DNA from: Rhodoferax sp. | GTDB lineage: Bacteria > Pseudomonadota > Gammaproteobacteria > Burkholderiales > Burkholderiaceae_C | Length of the DNA stretch: 64,000 nucleotides | Assembly (NCBI RefSeq): GCF_018780565.1 | Contig: NZ_JADMJN010000002.1 | Span: 372,001 to 436,000, forward strand | Direction: 5' to 3' | Part shown: piece by piece, positions 1-8,312 of the stretch | Layout of the letters: every line of letters begins with the position of its first letter | Position numbering within the stretch: the stretch's first letter is position 1 | Notes under the pieces: generated by a model | Seen by the model: the letters and a program-made list of their open reading frames with translations, nothing else | The model's database searches: none | Told to the model about the DNA's origin: nothing | Program-made: the position numbers and the translations under genes

Positions 1-32
1 AGACTGGGGGTGGAAGCACTGGCTAAAATCAT
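1..32 (-). CDS. Possible 5' end of ypjD/CcsA-like membrane protein (partial)
   Basis: An ATG on the minus strand at 32 opens a frame reading MILASASTPS before the window ends. In many proteobacteria a CcsA/YpjD-type cytochrome assembly membrane protein is divergent from ffh, and a short hydrophobic start like this would fit. Only ten codons are visible, so the call rests mainly on context and is weak. Confidence 0.3.
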   Translation of the reverse strand, partial: MILASASTPS

Positions 33-109
33 GGCTACAGTTTAGCGTTTTGCATCTTGCCAATCCCGTTTGGCACCCAACTTTGGTTCCGTTGACCGGA
101 ATACCCCCT

Positions 110-1474
110 ATGGCCTCCGCACTTACCGACAAACTCTCCCGCCTCGTCAAGGAAATGCGAGGCCAGGCCCGCATTTCAGAATCCAACGTGGCGGACATGC
201 TGCGTGAGGTGCGCATGGCCTTGCTGGAGGCCGATGTGGCCTTGCCCGTGGTGCGCGACTTTATTGCCCGGGTCAAGGAAAAGGCGCTGGGTCAGGATGT
301 GCTGGGTTCCTTGTCTCCGGGGCAAGCCCTGGTAGGGATTGTCAGCAAGGAGCTGGCCGCAACCATGGGCGAGGGCGTCAGCGACATCAATCTGGCAGCC
401 CAGCCCCCGGCCGTGATCCTGATGGCTGGTTTGCAAGGCGCGGGCAAAACCACCACCACCGCCAAACTAGCCAAACACCTGATTGAAAAGCGCAAGAAGA
501 AAGTGCTGACCGTATCGGGTGACGTGTACCGCCCGGCGGCGATTGAACAGCTGAAAACAGTGACGGCGCAGGCGGGTGCCGAGTGGTTTCCCAGCACGCC
601 GGACCAGAAGCCGGTGGATATTGCGCTGGCGGCGCTGGACTATGCCCGCAAGCATTTCTTCGACGTACTGCTGGTAGACACTGCGGGCCGACTGGCGATT
701 GACGAAGCGCTGATGCGCGAGATCAAGGACCTGCATGCCATTTTGAACCCGGTGGAAACCCTGTTTGTGGTCGATGCCATGCAGGGCCAGGACGCCGTGA
801 ACACGGCCAAGGCTTTCAAGGAAGCGCTGCCCCTGACCGGCATCATCCTGACCAAGACCGATGGCGATTCACGCGGCGGTGCGGCACTGTCGGTGCGACA
901 GGTTACCGGTGCGCCCATCAAGTTCGCTGGCACCAGTGAAAAAATTGACGGCCTTGAAGTGTTTGATGCGGAGCGCCATGCCGGACGCATTCTTGGCATG
1001 GGTGACATCCTGGCGCTGGTGGAGCAGGTGACTTCCGGCGTGGACATGGCGGCGGCACAAAAGCTGGCAGCCAAGGTCAAAAGTGGCGCTGGTTTTGATC
1101 TGAATGATTTCCTGGCCCAGATTCAGCAAATGAAGCAGATGGGCGGACTGTCCAGCCTGATGGACAAGCTGCCAGCCGCGATGAGTGCCAAAGCGGGCCA
1201 GGTCGACATGGACAAGGCCGAAAAAGACATTAAGCGCAAGGAAGGCATCATTCAGAGCATGACGCCGCTGGAGCGCCGCAAGCCCGACATCATCAAGGCC
1301 ACGCGCAAGCGGCGCATTGCCGCAGGCGCCGGGGTGCAGGTTCAGGAGGTGAATCGCATGCTCAAGGAGTTTGAGCAGATGCAGGACATGATGAAAAAGA
1401 TGAAGGGCGGCGGCATGATGAAAATGATGAAGCGCATGGGGGGCATGAAGGGCATGCCCAAGATGCCGTTTTAA
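110..1474 (+). CDS. ffh: Signal recognition particle protein Ffh
   Basis: GTPase of the signal recognition particle. It binds signal peptides of nascent membrane proteins together with 4.5S RNA and docks with FtsY. The protein has 454 residues from the ATG at 110, giving the typical start MASALTDKLSRLV. The upstream ATG at 50 would add a 20-residue tail not expected for the family. An N-terminal four-helix domain is followed by the P-loop GLQGAGKTTTTAKL (about residues 106-120), DTAGR, and TKTDGD as the G4 region. The C-terminal M domain ends in a methionine- and lysine-rich tail typical of the signal-peptide groove. The gene converges on miaB with only six bases between stop codons. Confidence 0.97.
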   Translation: MASALTDKLSRLVKEMRGQARISESNVADMLREVRMALLEADVALPVVRDFIARVKEKALGQDVLGSLSPGQALVGIVSKELAATMGEGVSDINLAAQPPAVILMAGLQGAGKTTTTAKLAKHLIEKRKKKVLTVSGDVYRPAAIEQLKTVTAQAGAEWFPSTPDQKPVDIALAALDYARKHFFDVLLVDTAGRLAIDEALMREIKDLHAILNPVETLFVVDAMQGQDAVNTAKAFKEALPLTGIILTKTDGDSRGGAALSVRQVTGAPIKFAGTSEKIDGLEVFDAERHAGRILGMGDILALVEQVTSGVDMAAAQKLAAKVKSGAGFDLNDFLAQIQQMKQMGGLSSLMDKLPAAMSAKAGQVDMDKAEKDIKRKEGIIQSMTPLERRKPDIIKATRKRRIAAGAGVQVQEVNRMLKEFEQMQDMMKKMKGGGMMKMMKRMGGMKGMPKMPF

Positions 1475-1480
1475 ACCTGA

Positions 1481-2830
1481 TCAGACCCTGTCGTGCACCA
1501 GAACTTCGCCTCGAAGCGAATAGGTCCGCGTTTCGGTGATGCGTGTATCAACCAGTTGCCCAATCAGGCGTGCTGGACCTACAAAGTTCACCACCCGGTT
1601 GCACTCGGTGCGACCCATCAGCTCGGCACCATCGCGCTTGGATGGACCTTCCACCAAGATGCGCTGCACCGTATTCAGGCGGCTCTCGCTGATGCGTTTG
1701 ATGCTGTCGTTGATGACGGACTGCAGATGCTGAAGGCGACGTAACTTGACCTCGTGTGGCGTGTCGTCACGCAGGTTGGCGGCCGGGGTGCCTGGACGGG
1801 GGCTGAAAATGAAGCTGAAGGAGTTGTCAAAACCTACGTCGTCAATCAGCTTCATCATCTTGTTGAAATCGTCCTCGGTCTCGCCGGGAAAGCCAACGAT
1901 GAAGTCGCTGCTCATGGCCATGTCGGGGCGTATCGCCCGCAGCTTGCGCACGGTGGATTTGTATTCCATGGCGGTGTAGCCGCGCTTCATGGCCATCAGG
2001 ATGCGGTCTGAACCGTGTTGCACCGGCAAATGCAGGTGGCTGACCAGCTTGGGGATTTTTTCGTAAGCCGCAATCAGCGAAGGCGTGAACTCATTGGGGT
2101 GGCTGGTGGTGTAGCGAATGCGCTCAATGCCAGGGATATCGGCCACATATTCCAGCAAGGTGGCAAAGTCAGCCATCTCGGTTGAGACTGCGTCTGGGGT
2201 GCTGATCATTCGGGCACGGTAGGCGTTCACATTCTGTCCGAGCAGGGTGACTTCTTTGACGCCCTGGTCGGCCAGACCCGCCACTTCCACCAGCACATCC
2301 TCAAACGGCCGCGATACTTCTTCGCCGCGGGTGTAGGGCACCACGCAGTAGCTGCAGTATTTGGAACAGCCTTCCATGATGCTGACAAAGGCCGTTGCAC
2401 CCTCTACGCGGGCGGGTGGCAGGTGGTCGAATTTTTCAATTTCGGGGAAACTGATGTCCACTTGCGAGCGGTTCTGCAGATCGCGTGCGGCCAGCATTTG
2501 CGGCAGGCGGTGCAGGGTCTGCGGGCCGAACACCACATCCACGTAGGGAGCGCGTTCAATGATGGCGGCCCCTTCCTGGCTGGCCACACAGCCCCCCACG
2601 CCAATCAGCACTCCTTTTTTCTTGAGATGCTTGACCCGTCCGAGATCGGAGAAGACCTTTTCCTGGGCTTTCTCCCGCACCGAACAAGTGTTGAAAAGAA
2701 TCAGATCGGCTTCGTCCACGTTGTCAGTGGGCTCGTAGCCCTGTGCGGCATTCAGCACGTCGGCCATCTTGTCCGAGTCGTACTCGTTCATCTGGCAGCC
2801 AAAGGTTTTGATAAAGACTTTTTTGGTCAT
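1481..2830 (-). CDS. miaB: tRNA-2-methylthio-N6-dimethylallyladenosine synthase MiaB
   Basis: Radical SAM methylthiotransferase that adds the 2-methylthio group to i6A37 in tRNAs reading UNN codons. The protein has 449 residues, normal for MiaB. The N-terminal UPF0004 domain begins [19 protein letters not shown] and carries three cluster-binding cysteines (FGCQ, NTCSV, GGCVA). The radical SAM motif [16 protein letters not shown] follows near residue 155, and a TRAM-type RNA-binding domain lies at the C terminus. It is the only gene in its unit here, convergent with ffh. A family-typical palindromic repeat lies 19 bp upstream of the start. Confidence 0.97.
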   Translation of the reverse strand: MTKKVFIKTFGCQMNEYDSDKMADVLNAAQGYEPTDNVDEADLILFNTCSVREKAQEKVFSDLGRVKHLKKKGVLIGVGGCVASQEGAAIIERAPYVDVVFGPQTLHRLPQMLAARDLQNRSQVDISFPEIEKFDHLPPARVEGATAFVSIMEGCSKYCSYCVVPYTRGEEVSRPFEDVLVEVAGLADQGVKEVTLLGQNVNAYRARMISTPDAVSTEMADFATLLEYVADIPGIERIRYTTSHPNEFTPSLIAAYEKIPKLVSHLHLPVQHGSDRILMAMKRGYTAMEYKSTVRKLRAIRPDMAMSSDFIVGFPGETEDDFNKMMKLIDDVGFDNSFSFIFSPRPGTPAANLRDDTPHEVKLRRLQHLQSVINDSIKRISESRLNTVQRILVEGPSKRDGAELMGRTECNRVVNFVGPARLIGQLVDTRITETRTYSLRGEVLVHDRV

Positions 2831-2848
2831 GCTGACCCCTTCAATGGA

Positions 2849-2869
2849 TTGCTATATTTTAAATAGCAA
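2849..2869. repeat. Short palindromic repeat TTGCTAT-N7-ATAGCAA, copy 1
   Basis: A perfect 7-bp inverted repeat with a 7-base A/T spacer (ATTTTAA), immediately upstream of miaB. The same architecture recurs at 12262, in shortened form at 32074, and as a degenerate copy at 54780. Similar short palindromes are, from memory, scattered through Comamonadaceae genomes; their function is unknown to me. Confidence 0.8.
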
Positions 2870-2928
2870 AATAACTATATCTGACGAGGGAGAAGGCCCT
2901 GTTGGCCACTAAAATTCAGGCGGGCGCC

Positions 2929-3387
2929 TTATTGCTTGGGGTACTTGGGCAGCTGATTGAACGGAGTTTTTCCGTCGTCTGTTTTGGGCTTGTCCGCATC
3001 GAAGCCCGATGTGTAGTTGGTCACAGGCTCCATGCCGGAGCGTTTCTCCTGTGCTTCTTCCGCGCTGAGAATCCACACCTCATGAATCATGCCCTGGCCA
3101 TCGCGCACATAGTTGACCAGCACACTGGTGCCCACCAGCGATGCCGACATCACCAGCAGATTGTTGGGTCCCTTGATGCGGGCGCCTGGTGACAGCCGTT
3201 CATTGACGCCATTGATCTGAATGACGGGCGGTGCAGTCACCACCAGCATGCCACGCTTGGCAGTCAGTGGAAACTGGCGCGTGTTCTGGGCCTGTGCGGT
3301 GTTGGGGCCGTAGACGGCTGTCCAGAGCAAGGCAAGCACAAACAGTGCGAAATAGCGGGCGATGGGCAATGGCAGGCAGCGGTTCAT
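2929..3387 (-). CDS. Conserved exported protein of unknown function
   Basis: A 152-residue protein with an N-terminal signal peptide (MNRCLPLPIARYFALFVLAL, cleavage likely after AQA near residue 33). The mature part contains FPLTAKRGMLVVTAPPVIQI and a tail rich in Lys, Asp and Pro. I recall close homologues in Burkholderiales annotated only as hypothetical, so an envelope location is inferred and no function is assigned. The start at 3387 is chosen because it places the signal peptide at the N terminus. The open frame continues upstream to 3528, but that extension has no export signal. Confidence 0.7.
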   Translation of the reverse strand: MNRCLPLPIARYFALFVLALLWTAVYGPNTAQAQNTRQFPLTAKRGMLVVTAPPVIQINGVNERLSPGARIKGPNNLLVMSASLVGTSVLVNYVRDGQGMIHEVWILSAEEAQEKRSGMEPVTNYTSGFDADKPKTDDGKTPFNQLPKYPKQ

Positions 3388-3609
3388 GGTATTTGTCCAG
3401 AGGCTGTAAGTTGTAGGTGGTTCGGGATTCTCGTCAGATCCGACGATTTCCGGGCAGAACCTGACGCTGTGGCGCAGCGCTGGTACCGGTAGATTGTGCC
3501 AGAAGCGATCATCCTGGCAGGTGAACAAGGGCTAAGGGTGGGCATTCCAAGGCGCAATGGCCGCTACACCAAGTAACAAAAAACCAGGATTGATTACCCC
3601 TTTCCAGCC

Positions 3610-3918
3610 TTGTTGCGCCCTAAGTCGCTTCGGATGCTGGTGTCGGACGCCCATGCATCCCTGCGCAGAATCGAAGCCTCCCTGAGCGACTACCTGGTTG
3701 CATTCAGCCCGGGTCTTGACGGCGATCGTCGGCGTCTGGGCTTGCCTTTGGCATCTGTTGCCAACAGGGGCTTCAAAGTGGCGTATGACCTTTCTGGGAA
3801 AGGCGTGATGGCGCAATGGACCTATTCACAGGTCAGCGCGAAAGGCAACAGCTGGAATTTCCACACCTACCTGGGGCAATCTGGCGGACTCAGCTTCGTC
3901 CTGCGTGCAGATTTTTGA
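3610..3918 (+). CDS. Hypothetical protein, possibly a gene remnant
   Basis: An open frame of 102 codons starting with TTG at 3610, closed just before a strong hairpin at 3926. The C-terminal half (WTYSQVSAKGNSWNFHTYLG and neighbouring residues) looks protein-like, with aromatic residues and alternating polarity. The N-terminal half is less convincing and no ribosome-binding site is clear. It may be the tail of a larger decayed gene, since an in-frame stop lies at about 3574. I do not recognise a family. Confidence 0.3.
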   Translation: MLRPKSLRMLVSDAHASLRRIEASLSDYLVAFSPGLDGDRRRLGLPLASVANRGFKVAYDLSGKGVMAQWTYSQVSAKGNSWNFHTYLGQSGGLSFVLRADF

Positions 3919-3925
3919 GACATAA

Positions 3926-3958
3926 AAAAACCTGCTATCAGTTAGGTAGCAGGTTTTT
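3926..3958. terminator. Bidirectional rho-independent terminator
   Basis: The inverted repeat AAAAACCTGCTA / TAGCAGGTTTTT with a 9-base loop carries a T run on either strand. It lies just after the open frame ending at 3918 and just beyond the 3' end of the minus-strand tRNA-Met, so it can serve both. Confidence 0.8.
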
Positions 3959-3978
3959 CATACCCGGTAAGGGGTGTT

Positions 3979-4055
3979 TGGTGGTGATAGGTGGATTTGA
4001 ACCACCGACATCAGCATTATGAATGCTGCGCTCTAACCAACTGAGCTATATCACC
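3979..4055 (-). tRNA. tRNA-Met (CAT)
   Basis: The minus strand folds as a standard tRNA. The acceptor GGTGATA pairs with TATCACC, the D arm contains AGCTCAGTTGGTTAGAGC, the anticodon stem-loop is CAGCA-TTCATAA-TGCTG with anticodon CAT, and the T arm contains GGTTCAAATCC. The terminal CCA is encoded (3979-3981). The body resembles elongator tRNA-Met rather than the initiator. A CAT tRNA read as isoleucine via lysidine is possible but less likely from the acceptor sequence. Confidence 0.95.
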
Positions 4056-4093
4056 AGTAGGGCAAGATTATAGCAACTTGAAACGCGATCCCA

Positions 4094-4873
4094 TCAGGTG
4101 TTCGTGAAATTTGCTTTTCGCTTGCTCACAAACGCGTCCATGCCTTCTTTTTGATCGGCGGTGGCAAACAGCGCATGGAACAGGCGGCGTTCAAAAATAA
4201 TGCCGTCGCTCAGCGTGCCCTCATAGGCCCGGTTCACGGATTCCTTGGCCGCCATCGTGGCGATTTGTGAGTATTCGCTGATGATCAGTGCCGCACCCAG
4301 GGCTTCTTCCATCAATTTGTCCAGTGCCACGACGCGGCTGACCAAGCCGGCGCGCTCAGCTTCGGTGGCGTCCATCATGCGACCGGTCAGGGCCATGTCC
4401 ATGGCCTTGGCTTTGCCAACCGCTCGGGGCAGGCGTTGCGTGCCGCCGGCGCCGGGAATCACGCCCAATTTGATTTCGGGTTGGCCGAACCGGGCGTTGT
4501 CAGCTGCGATGATGAAGTCGCACATCATGGCCAATTCACAGCCGCCACCGAGCGCAAAACCACTCACGGCGGCAATCACAGGCTTGCGGATGCTGCGAAT
4601 GGTTTCCCAATTGCGGGTGATGTAGTCGCCCTTGTAGACATCGGCGAAGGTGTAGCTGGCCATGGCGCCAATGTCGGCCCCGGCAGCAAATGCTTTTTCA
4701 CTGCCGGTGATGATCATGCAGCCAATGGCCGGGTCTGCATCAAAGGCTTTGAGAGCAGCACCCAGTTCGTCCATCAGCTGGTTGTTCAGGGCATTGAGTT
4801 GCTTGGGGCGGTTCAGGGTGATAACCCCCACCTTGTCGGCTTCGGTACGGACGTTGATCAGTTCAAAATTCAT
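4094..4873 (-). CDS. Enoyl-CoA hydratase (crotonase family)
   Basis: A 259-residue crotonase-fold enzyme predicted to hydrate trans-2-enoyl-CoA to 3-hydroxyacyl-CoA in fatty acid or aromatic degradation. Visible signatures are [11 protein letters not shown] near the N terminus, [11 protein letters not shown] (oxyanion-hole segment), [14 protein letters not shown], and [11 protein letters not shown] with the catalytic-loop residues. Its sequence is closest in my reading to short-chain EchA/PaaF-type hydratases. It is divergent from a second crotonase gene at 4980 (106 bp between starts), which suggests shared control and a joint role in acyl-CoA breakdown; the substrate cannot be read from the sequence. 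Confidence 0.92.
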   Translation of the reverse strand: MNFELINVRTEADKVGVITLNRPKQLNALNNQLMDELGAALKAFDADPAIGCMIITGSEKAFAAGADIGAMASYTFADVYKGDYITRNWETIRSIRKPVIAAVSGFALGGGCELAMMCDFIIAADNARFGQPEIKLGVIPGAGGTQRLPRAVGKAKAMDMALTGRMMDATEAERAGLVSRVVALDKLMEEALGAALIISEYSQIATMAAKESVNRAYEGTLSDGIIFERRLFHALFATADQKEGMDAFVSKRKANFTNT

Positions 4874-4979
4874 GGGAGTCTCCGGATTGCTATCGGTCGT
4901 TGACTATACCCAAGGCCAGTGTGCCATCGAGGGTGTGGCATGGAAATGGTAAATTCAATGACTTATTGAGGGCTCCCCC

Positions 4980-5774
4980 ATGTCTGAACTTGCAGTTTTG
5001 TACGCCGAGCAAGGCGGTGTTGCGACGGTTACCTTGAACCGTCCGCAGGCCTTGAACAGTTTCACGCGCCAGATGCACCGCGACTTGTGGCTTGCACTGG
5101 ATCAGGCGGAAGCCAATCCAGCCATCCGGGCGATGGTCATCACGGGTGCCGGGCGCGGTTTCTGCGCTGGCGCGGACCTGGCCGAGTTTGATTTCACTCC
5201 CGGCCCGGATATGATGGCCCGCGCTGACCCTGGCCCCGTGATCGAGCAGGCTTTCAACCCGACGGTGCGGCGCCTTCAAAATCTGCGCATGCCCACCATT
5301 GCAGCCGTCAATGGCGTGGCGGCAGGTGCGGGTGCTTCATTGGCCATGACCTGCGACATTGCCATTGCGGCACCTGCTGCCAGTTTCATTCAGGCGTTCA
5401 GCAAAATTGGCTTGATTCCAGATGCTGGCGGCACTTGGTTTCTGACAGAGCGGCTGGGCCTGGCACGTGCCATGGCGCTGGCCATGACCGGTGACAAGCT
5501 CGGGGCGGTGCAAGCCAAGGAGTGGGGGATGATTTGGGATGTGGCGGACGACTGCTTGGCCGCAGCGATGACCCTTGCCGAGCGCTTGGCGGGCATGCCC
5601 ACCAAGGCGCTGGTCGCCACGCGCCACATTTTGCGGGACAGTGGCAGCCGAACCCTGACCCAGCAACTGGATGTGGAGCGCGATACGCAATCCGCCATGG
5701 GCAAGACCGCGGACTACATCGAAGGCGTCATGGCGTTTCGTGAAAAGCGCCCTGCCCAGTTCAAGGGGCAGTGA
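4980..5774 (+). CDS. Enoyl-CoA hydratase/isomerase, PaaG-like
   Basis: A 264-residue crotonase-family protein with the features of the PaaG subgroup: GAGRGFCAGADLAEF, VNGVAAGAGASLAMTCDIAI, and IPDAGGTWFLTERLGLARA. PaaG isomerises the ring-epoxide of phenylacetyl-CoA to an oxepin. No other phenylacetate (paa) genes are nearby, so it could instead act as a general 2,3-enoyl-CoA isomerase or hydratase. The start is the ATG at 4980, closely preceded by GAGGG. The last 14 bases overlap the 3' end of the convergent peptidase gene. Confidence 0.88.
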   Translation: MSELAVLYAEQGGVATVTLNRPQALNSFTRQMHRDLWLALDQAEANPAIRAMVITGAGRGFCAGADLAEFDFTPGPDMMARADPGPVIEQAFNPTVRRLQNLRMPTIAAVNGVAAGAGASLAMTCDIAIAAPAASFIQAFSKIGLIPDAGGTWFLTERLGLARAMALAMTGDKLGAVQAKEWGMIWDVADDCLAAAMTLAERLAGMPTKALVATRHILRDSGSRTLTQQLDVERDTQSAMGKTADYIEGVMAFREKRPAQFKGQ

Positions 5775-7578
5775 GCCATTGATCGACCAGCTTGCTGTCA
5801 CGGGCAGCCAGGCGCCATGTCGTGACAGTTTTGGGCAGGGTCAGTGTCAGCCGCAGCAGCCGCTTGTCGCGTGCAACCAGTACGCCAATCCTGCTGGCGG
5901 TTCCCGCGTAGAGCGCGATCTCATCCAGTTTGGTCAAACGCCAACTGCTGGCCGATTTGCCTGAGCCAGTTTCAATCCCTATCCATTCGTCTCCAGCGGC
6001 CAGGCCGGCCCGCTCTGCGGCGCCGCCTCGCAAGACCGCTTTGACATGAATCCCGCCACTCTCCGAGACGCGCAGACCCAGGCGTTGCGCCACTTGGGCG
6101 GGGTCCTCCAGGATGGCGACGCCCCGGTTCTCCAGCAGGGTCTTGAGCGGCAGGTCTGCGGTCGAGTGCACCCACCGCGCTATCTCCCTGGCGAAAGACC
6201 GTCCCGACAAGTCAGCCAGTACGCTGGCCAGGTCAGCCTCCGACATGGGCCCACCCTTGCAACGCAGCCACAGGGCGCGCATGACCGCGTCGAGTGTGGT
6301 CTTGCCTTCCTGGCGCAGAGTCAGGTCAAGGCACAGGGCGACCAATGCGCCTTTGGTGTAGTAGCTGACGGTGGCGTTGGGGGTGTTCTCGTCCTGCCGG
6401 TAGTACTTGACCCAGGCGTCAAAGCTGGCCTGTGCAACGCTTTGCACCTCACGCCCCGGGGTCTGATGCACCTGATTGATCGTTTTGTTGAGCAGCTTCA
6501 GGTAGACGGTATCGTCTATCAGACCTGCGCGGCGCAGAATCAGATCGTCGTAGTAACTGGTAAAGCCCTCGAAAAACCACAGCAGCTGCGTGTAGTTTTC
6601 GTTGGCATAGTCGTAGCTGGTGAACTCGACCGGTCGCAGTTGCTTCACATTCCAGGTATGGAAATACTCATGGCTGATGAGGCCCAGCAACGTTGTATAG
6701 CCCTCCGAGAGTTTCACCCGCTTGTCAGTTGACTTGGCTGGCGCAGGCGCTCCCCGCGTATGGTCCAGTCGTGGCAGGTCTTTGCGGGTGCAGATCAGCG
6801 CGGTGGAGTTGCGGTGTTCCAGTCCGCCGTAGCCATCATCAACAGCGTTGAGCATGAAGAGGTAACTCTGGCAGGGGGCTTTGGCACCCACGCGTGCGCC
6901 GGCCTTGGTGCCATGCCAAAAATGGATTTCCGCTTCGCAGATCCGCTTTGTGTCGTCGATCAGCCTGCTGCCGTCAAAGCTGGGGGGCGCACCTGCGACA
7001 ACAAATCGGTGCGGTATGCCACATGCGACAAATGAGCCGCTCCAGAAGGGGCCCATCTCCACCGGGCAGTCCACCAGTTCGTCGTAGTTGGCGGCCAGAT
7101 ACCTGCCGAAACCGTTTGCCGTGACTTTATCGGGGCCAAGACCGGTGGCAAGTTGCCAGCCGGGCATGGCCTTGGGGGCGGCCACTTCGAGACTGACGGG
7201 CAGCGAGGTCTGACCCTCGACCCGCAGAAACATGCTGGTGCCGTTGAAAAAGCCCCGGCAGGTGTCCAGCCAGGCGGTTCGCACCGAATTGTCAAACGCA
7301 TAGATTTCGTAGCTCAGAATCAAGGGCTTGCCCGCTGCGCAATGCACTTGCCAACTGCATTTGTCGGTTTGCGTCAGCGCTACGTTTTTACTGCCTTGTT
7401 GAGCGGCAAGATTCTGCAGGTTTTTTGAAAACTCGCGCACGAGATAGCTGCCCGGAATCCACACGGGCAGACTCACCTTCTGAGATGCCTCGGGCTTGGC
7501 AATGGTTAGCGTGACCTGAAAAAGGTGCGCGTGCAGGTCCTTGATCCGGACCTCGTAATTCAGGGGCGCCGATGCCAT
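5761..7578 (-). CDS. M61 family glycyl aminopeptidase-like protease with PDZ domain
   Basis: A 605-residue protein with an N-terminal M61 beta-sandwich domain and the zinc motif HEYFHTWNVKQLRP at about residue 303. A downstream FFEGFTSYYDD supplies the third zinc ligand (Glu). A C-terminal PDZ domain is seen around AERAGLAAGDEWIGIETG. No signal peptide is evident, so it is probably cytoplasmic. Its start codon overlaps the dsbC stop (ATGA at 7578), making it the last gene of a ubiH-like/dsbC/M61 operon. Family members remove N-terminal Gly or Ala or act as broader metallopeptidases; the natural substrate is unknown. Confidence 0.9.
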   Translation of the reverse strand: MASAPLNYEVRIKDLHAHLFQVTLTIAKPEASQKVSLPVWIPGSYLVREFSKNLQNLAAQQGSKNVALTQTDKCSWQVHCAAGKPLILSYEIYAFDNSVRTAWLDTCRGFFNGTSMFLRVEGQTSLPVSLEVAAPKAMPGWQLATGLGPDKVTANGFGRYLAANYDELVDCPVEMGPFWSGSFVACGIPHRFVVAGAPPSFDGSRLIDDTKRICEAEIHFWHGTKAGARVGAKAPCQSYLFMLNAVDDGYGGLEHRNSTALICTRKDLPRLDHTRGAPAPAKSTDKRVKLSEGYTTLLGLISHEYFHTWNVKQLRPVEFTSYDYANENYTQLLWFFEGFTSYYDDLILRRAGLIDDTVYLKLLNKTINQVHQTPGREVQSVAQASFDAWVKYYRQDENTPNATVSYYTKGALVALCLDLTLRQEGKTTLDAVMRALWLRCKGGPMSEADLASVLADLSGRSFAREIARWVHSTADLPLKTLLENRGVAILEDPAQVAQRLGLRVSESGGIHVKAVLRGGAAERAGLAAGDEWIGIETGSGKSASSWRLTKLDEIALYAGTASRIGVLVARDKRLLRLTLTLPKTVTTWRLAARDSKLVDQWLTAP

Positions 7579-8291
7579 CAGTTTTTGGCGTCGTTCAGGT
7601 GTTTTTCAATTTGTGCCGTGCCAATCGCACCGGGCACCCGGGAGCCGTCGGCAAACAGCAGGGTGGGCGTACCGGTGATCTTGTACTTATGGCCAATTTC
7701 CACGTTGCGTGCAATGGCCGCGGTGTCGCAATTTGCGGTGGCCGGCGCCTGATCGCGCACCATCCAGTCCTGCCAGGCTTTGACCCGATCCTTGGCGCAC
7801 CAGATATTCTTTGATTTTTCGTTGGAATCGGGACTGAGGATGGGGTAGAGGAACATGTGAATCGTCACGTTGTCCACTTTCTGAAGATCCCGCTCAAAGC
7901 GTTTGCAATAACCGCAGTTCGGGTCCTCGAAGACTGCCAGTTTGCGTTTCCCGTTACCCCGCACGATGGTGAAGGCGTCCTTGAGTGGCAAGGTGTCAAA
8001 ACTGATGGCTGTCAATTTTTCAATACGTTCTTCTGTCAGATTGCGCCGCTGCCGGGTATCGATCAGGTTACCTTGCACCAGAAAATTTCCTTCGGCATCG
8101 GTGTAGAAGATTTCGGTGCCGTTGACGCGGAGTTCAAAAAGCCCCGGCATGGGGCTTTTGGTGACCTCATCGATTTTTGGCAGTTGGGGAAGCCGCTCGC
8201 CGAGGTTTTTGCGGATGACAGCTTCCTGAGCCGACGCGCCCAGGCAGGCCAGTAGCGTGGCGGCGATCAACGTGGTTTTCATCAATTTCAT
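7578..8291 (-). CDS. dsbC: Thiol:disulfide interchange protein DsbC
   Basis: Periplasmic disulfide isomerase. The 237-residue protein has a signal peptide (MKLMKTTLIAATLLACLGAS, cleaved after AQ), an N-terminal dimerisation domain, and a C-terminal thioredoxin fold with CGYC at about residues 126-129. The cis-proline loop TGTPTLLFADG fits DsbC/DsbG. Several in-frame ATGs crowd the start; 8291 is chosen because a GGA-containing ribosome-binding site sits about six bases upstream. It lies 21 bp after the ubiH-like gene and overlaps the M61 gene by ATGA. It may assist cysteine-rich periplasmic proteins such as the Sox cytochromes, but that link is inference. Confidence 0.93.
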   Translation of the reverse strand: MKLMKTTLIAATLLACLGASAQEAVIRKNLGERLPQLPKIDEVTKSPMPGLFELRVNGTEIFYTDAEGNFLVQGNLIDTRQRRNLTEERIEKLTAISFDTLPLKDAFTIVRGNGKRKLAVFEDPNCGYCKRFERDLQKVDNVTIHMFLYPILSPDSNEKSKNIWCAKDRVKAWQDWMVRDQAPATANCDTAAIARNVEIGHKYKITGTPTLLFADGSRVPGAIGTAQIEKHLNDAKN

Positions 8292-8312
8292 CATCATCCG
8301 TTCAGTCAAAAA

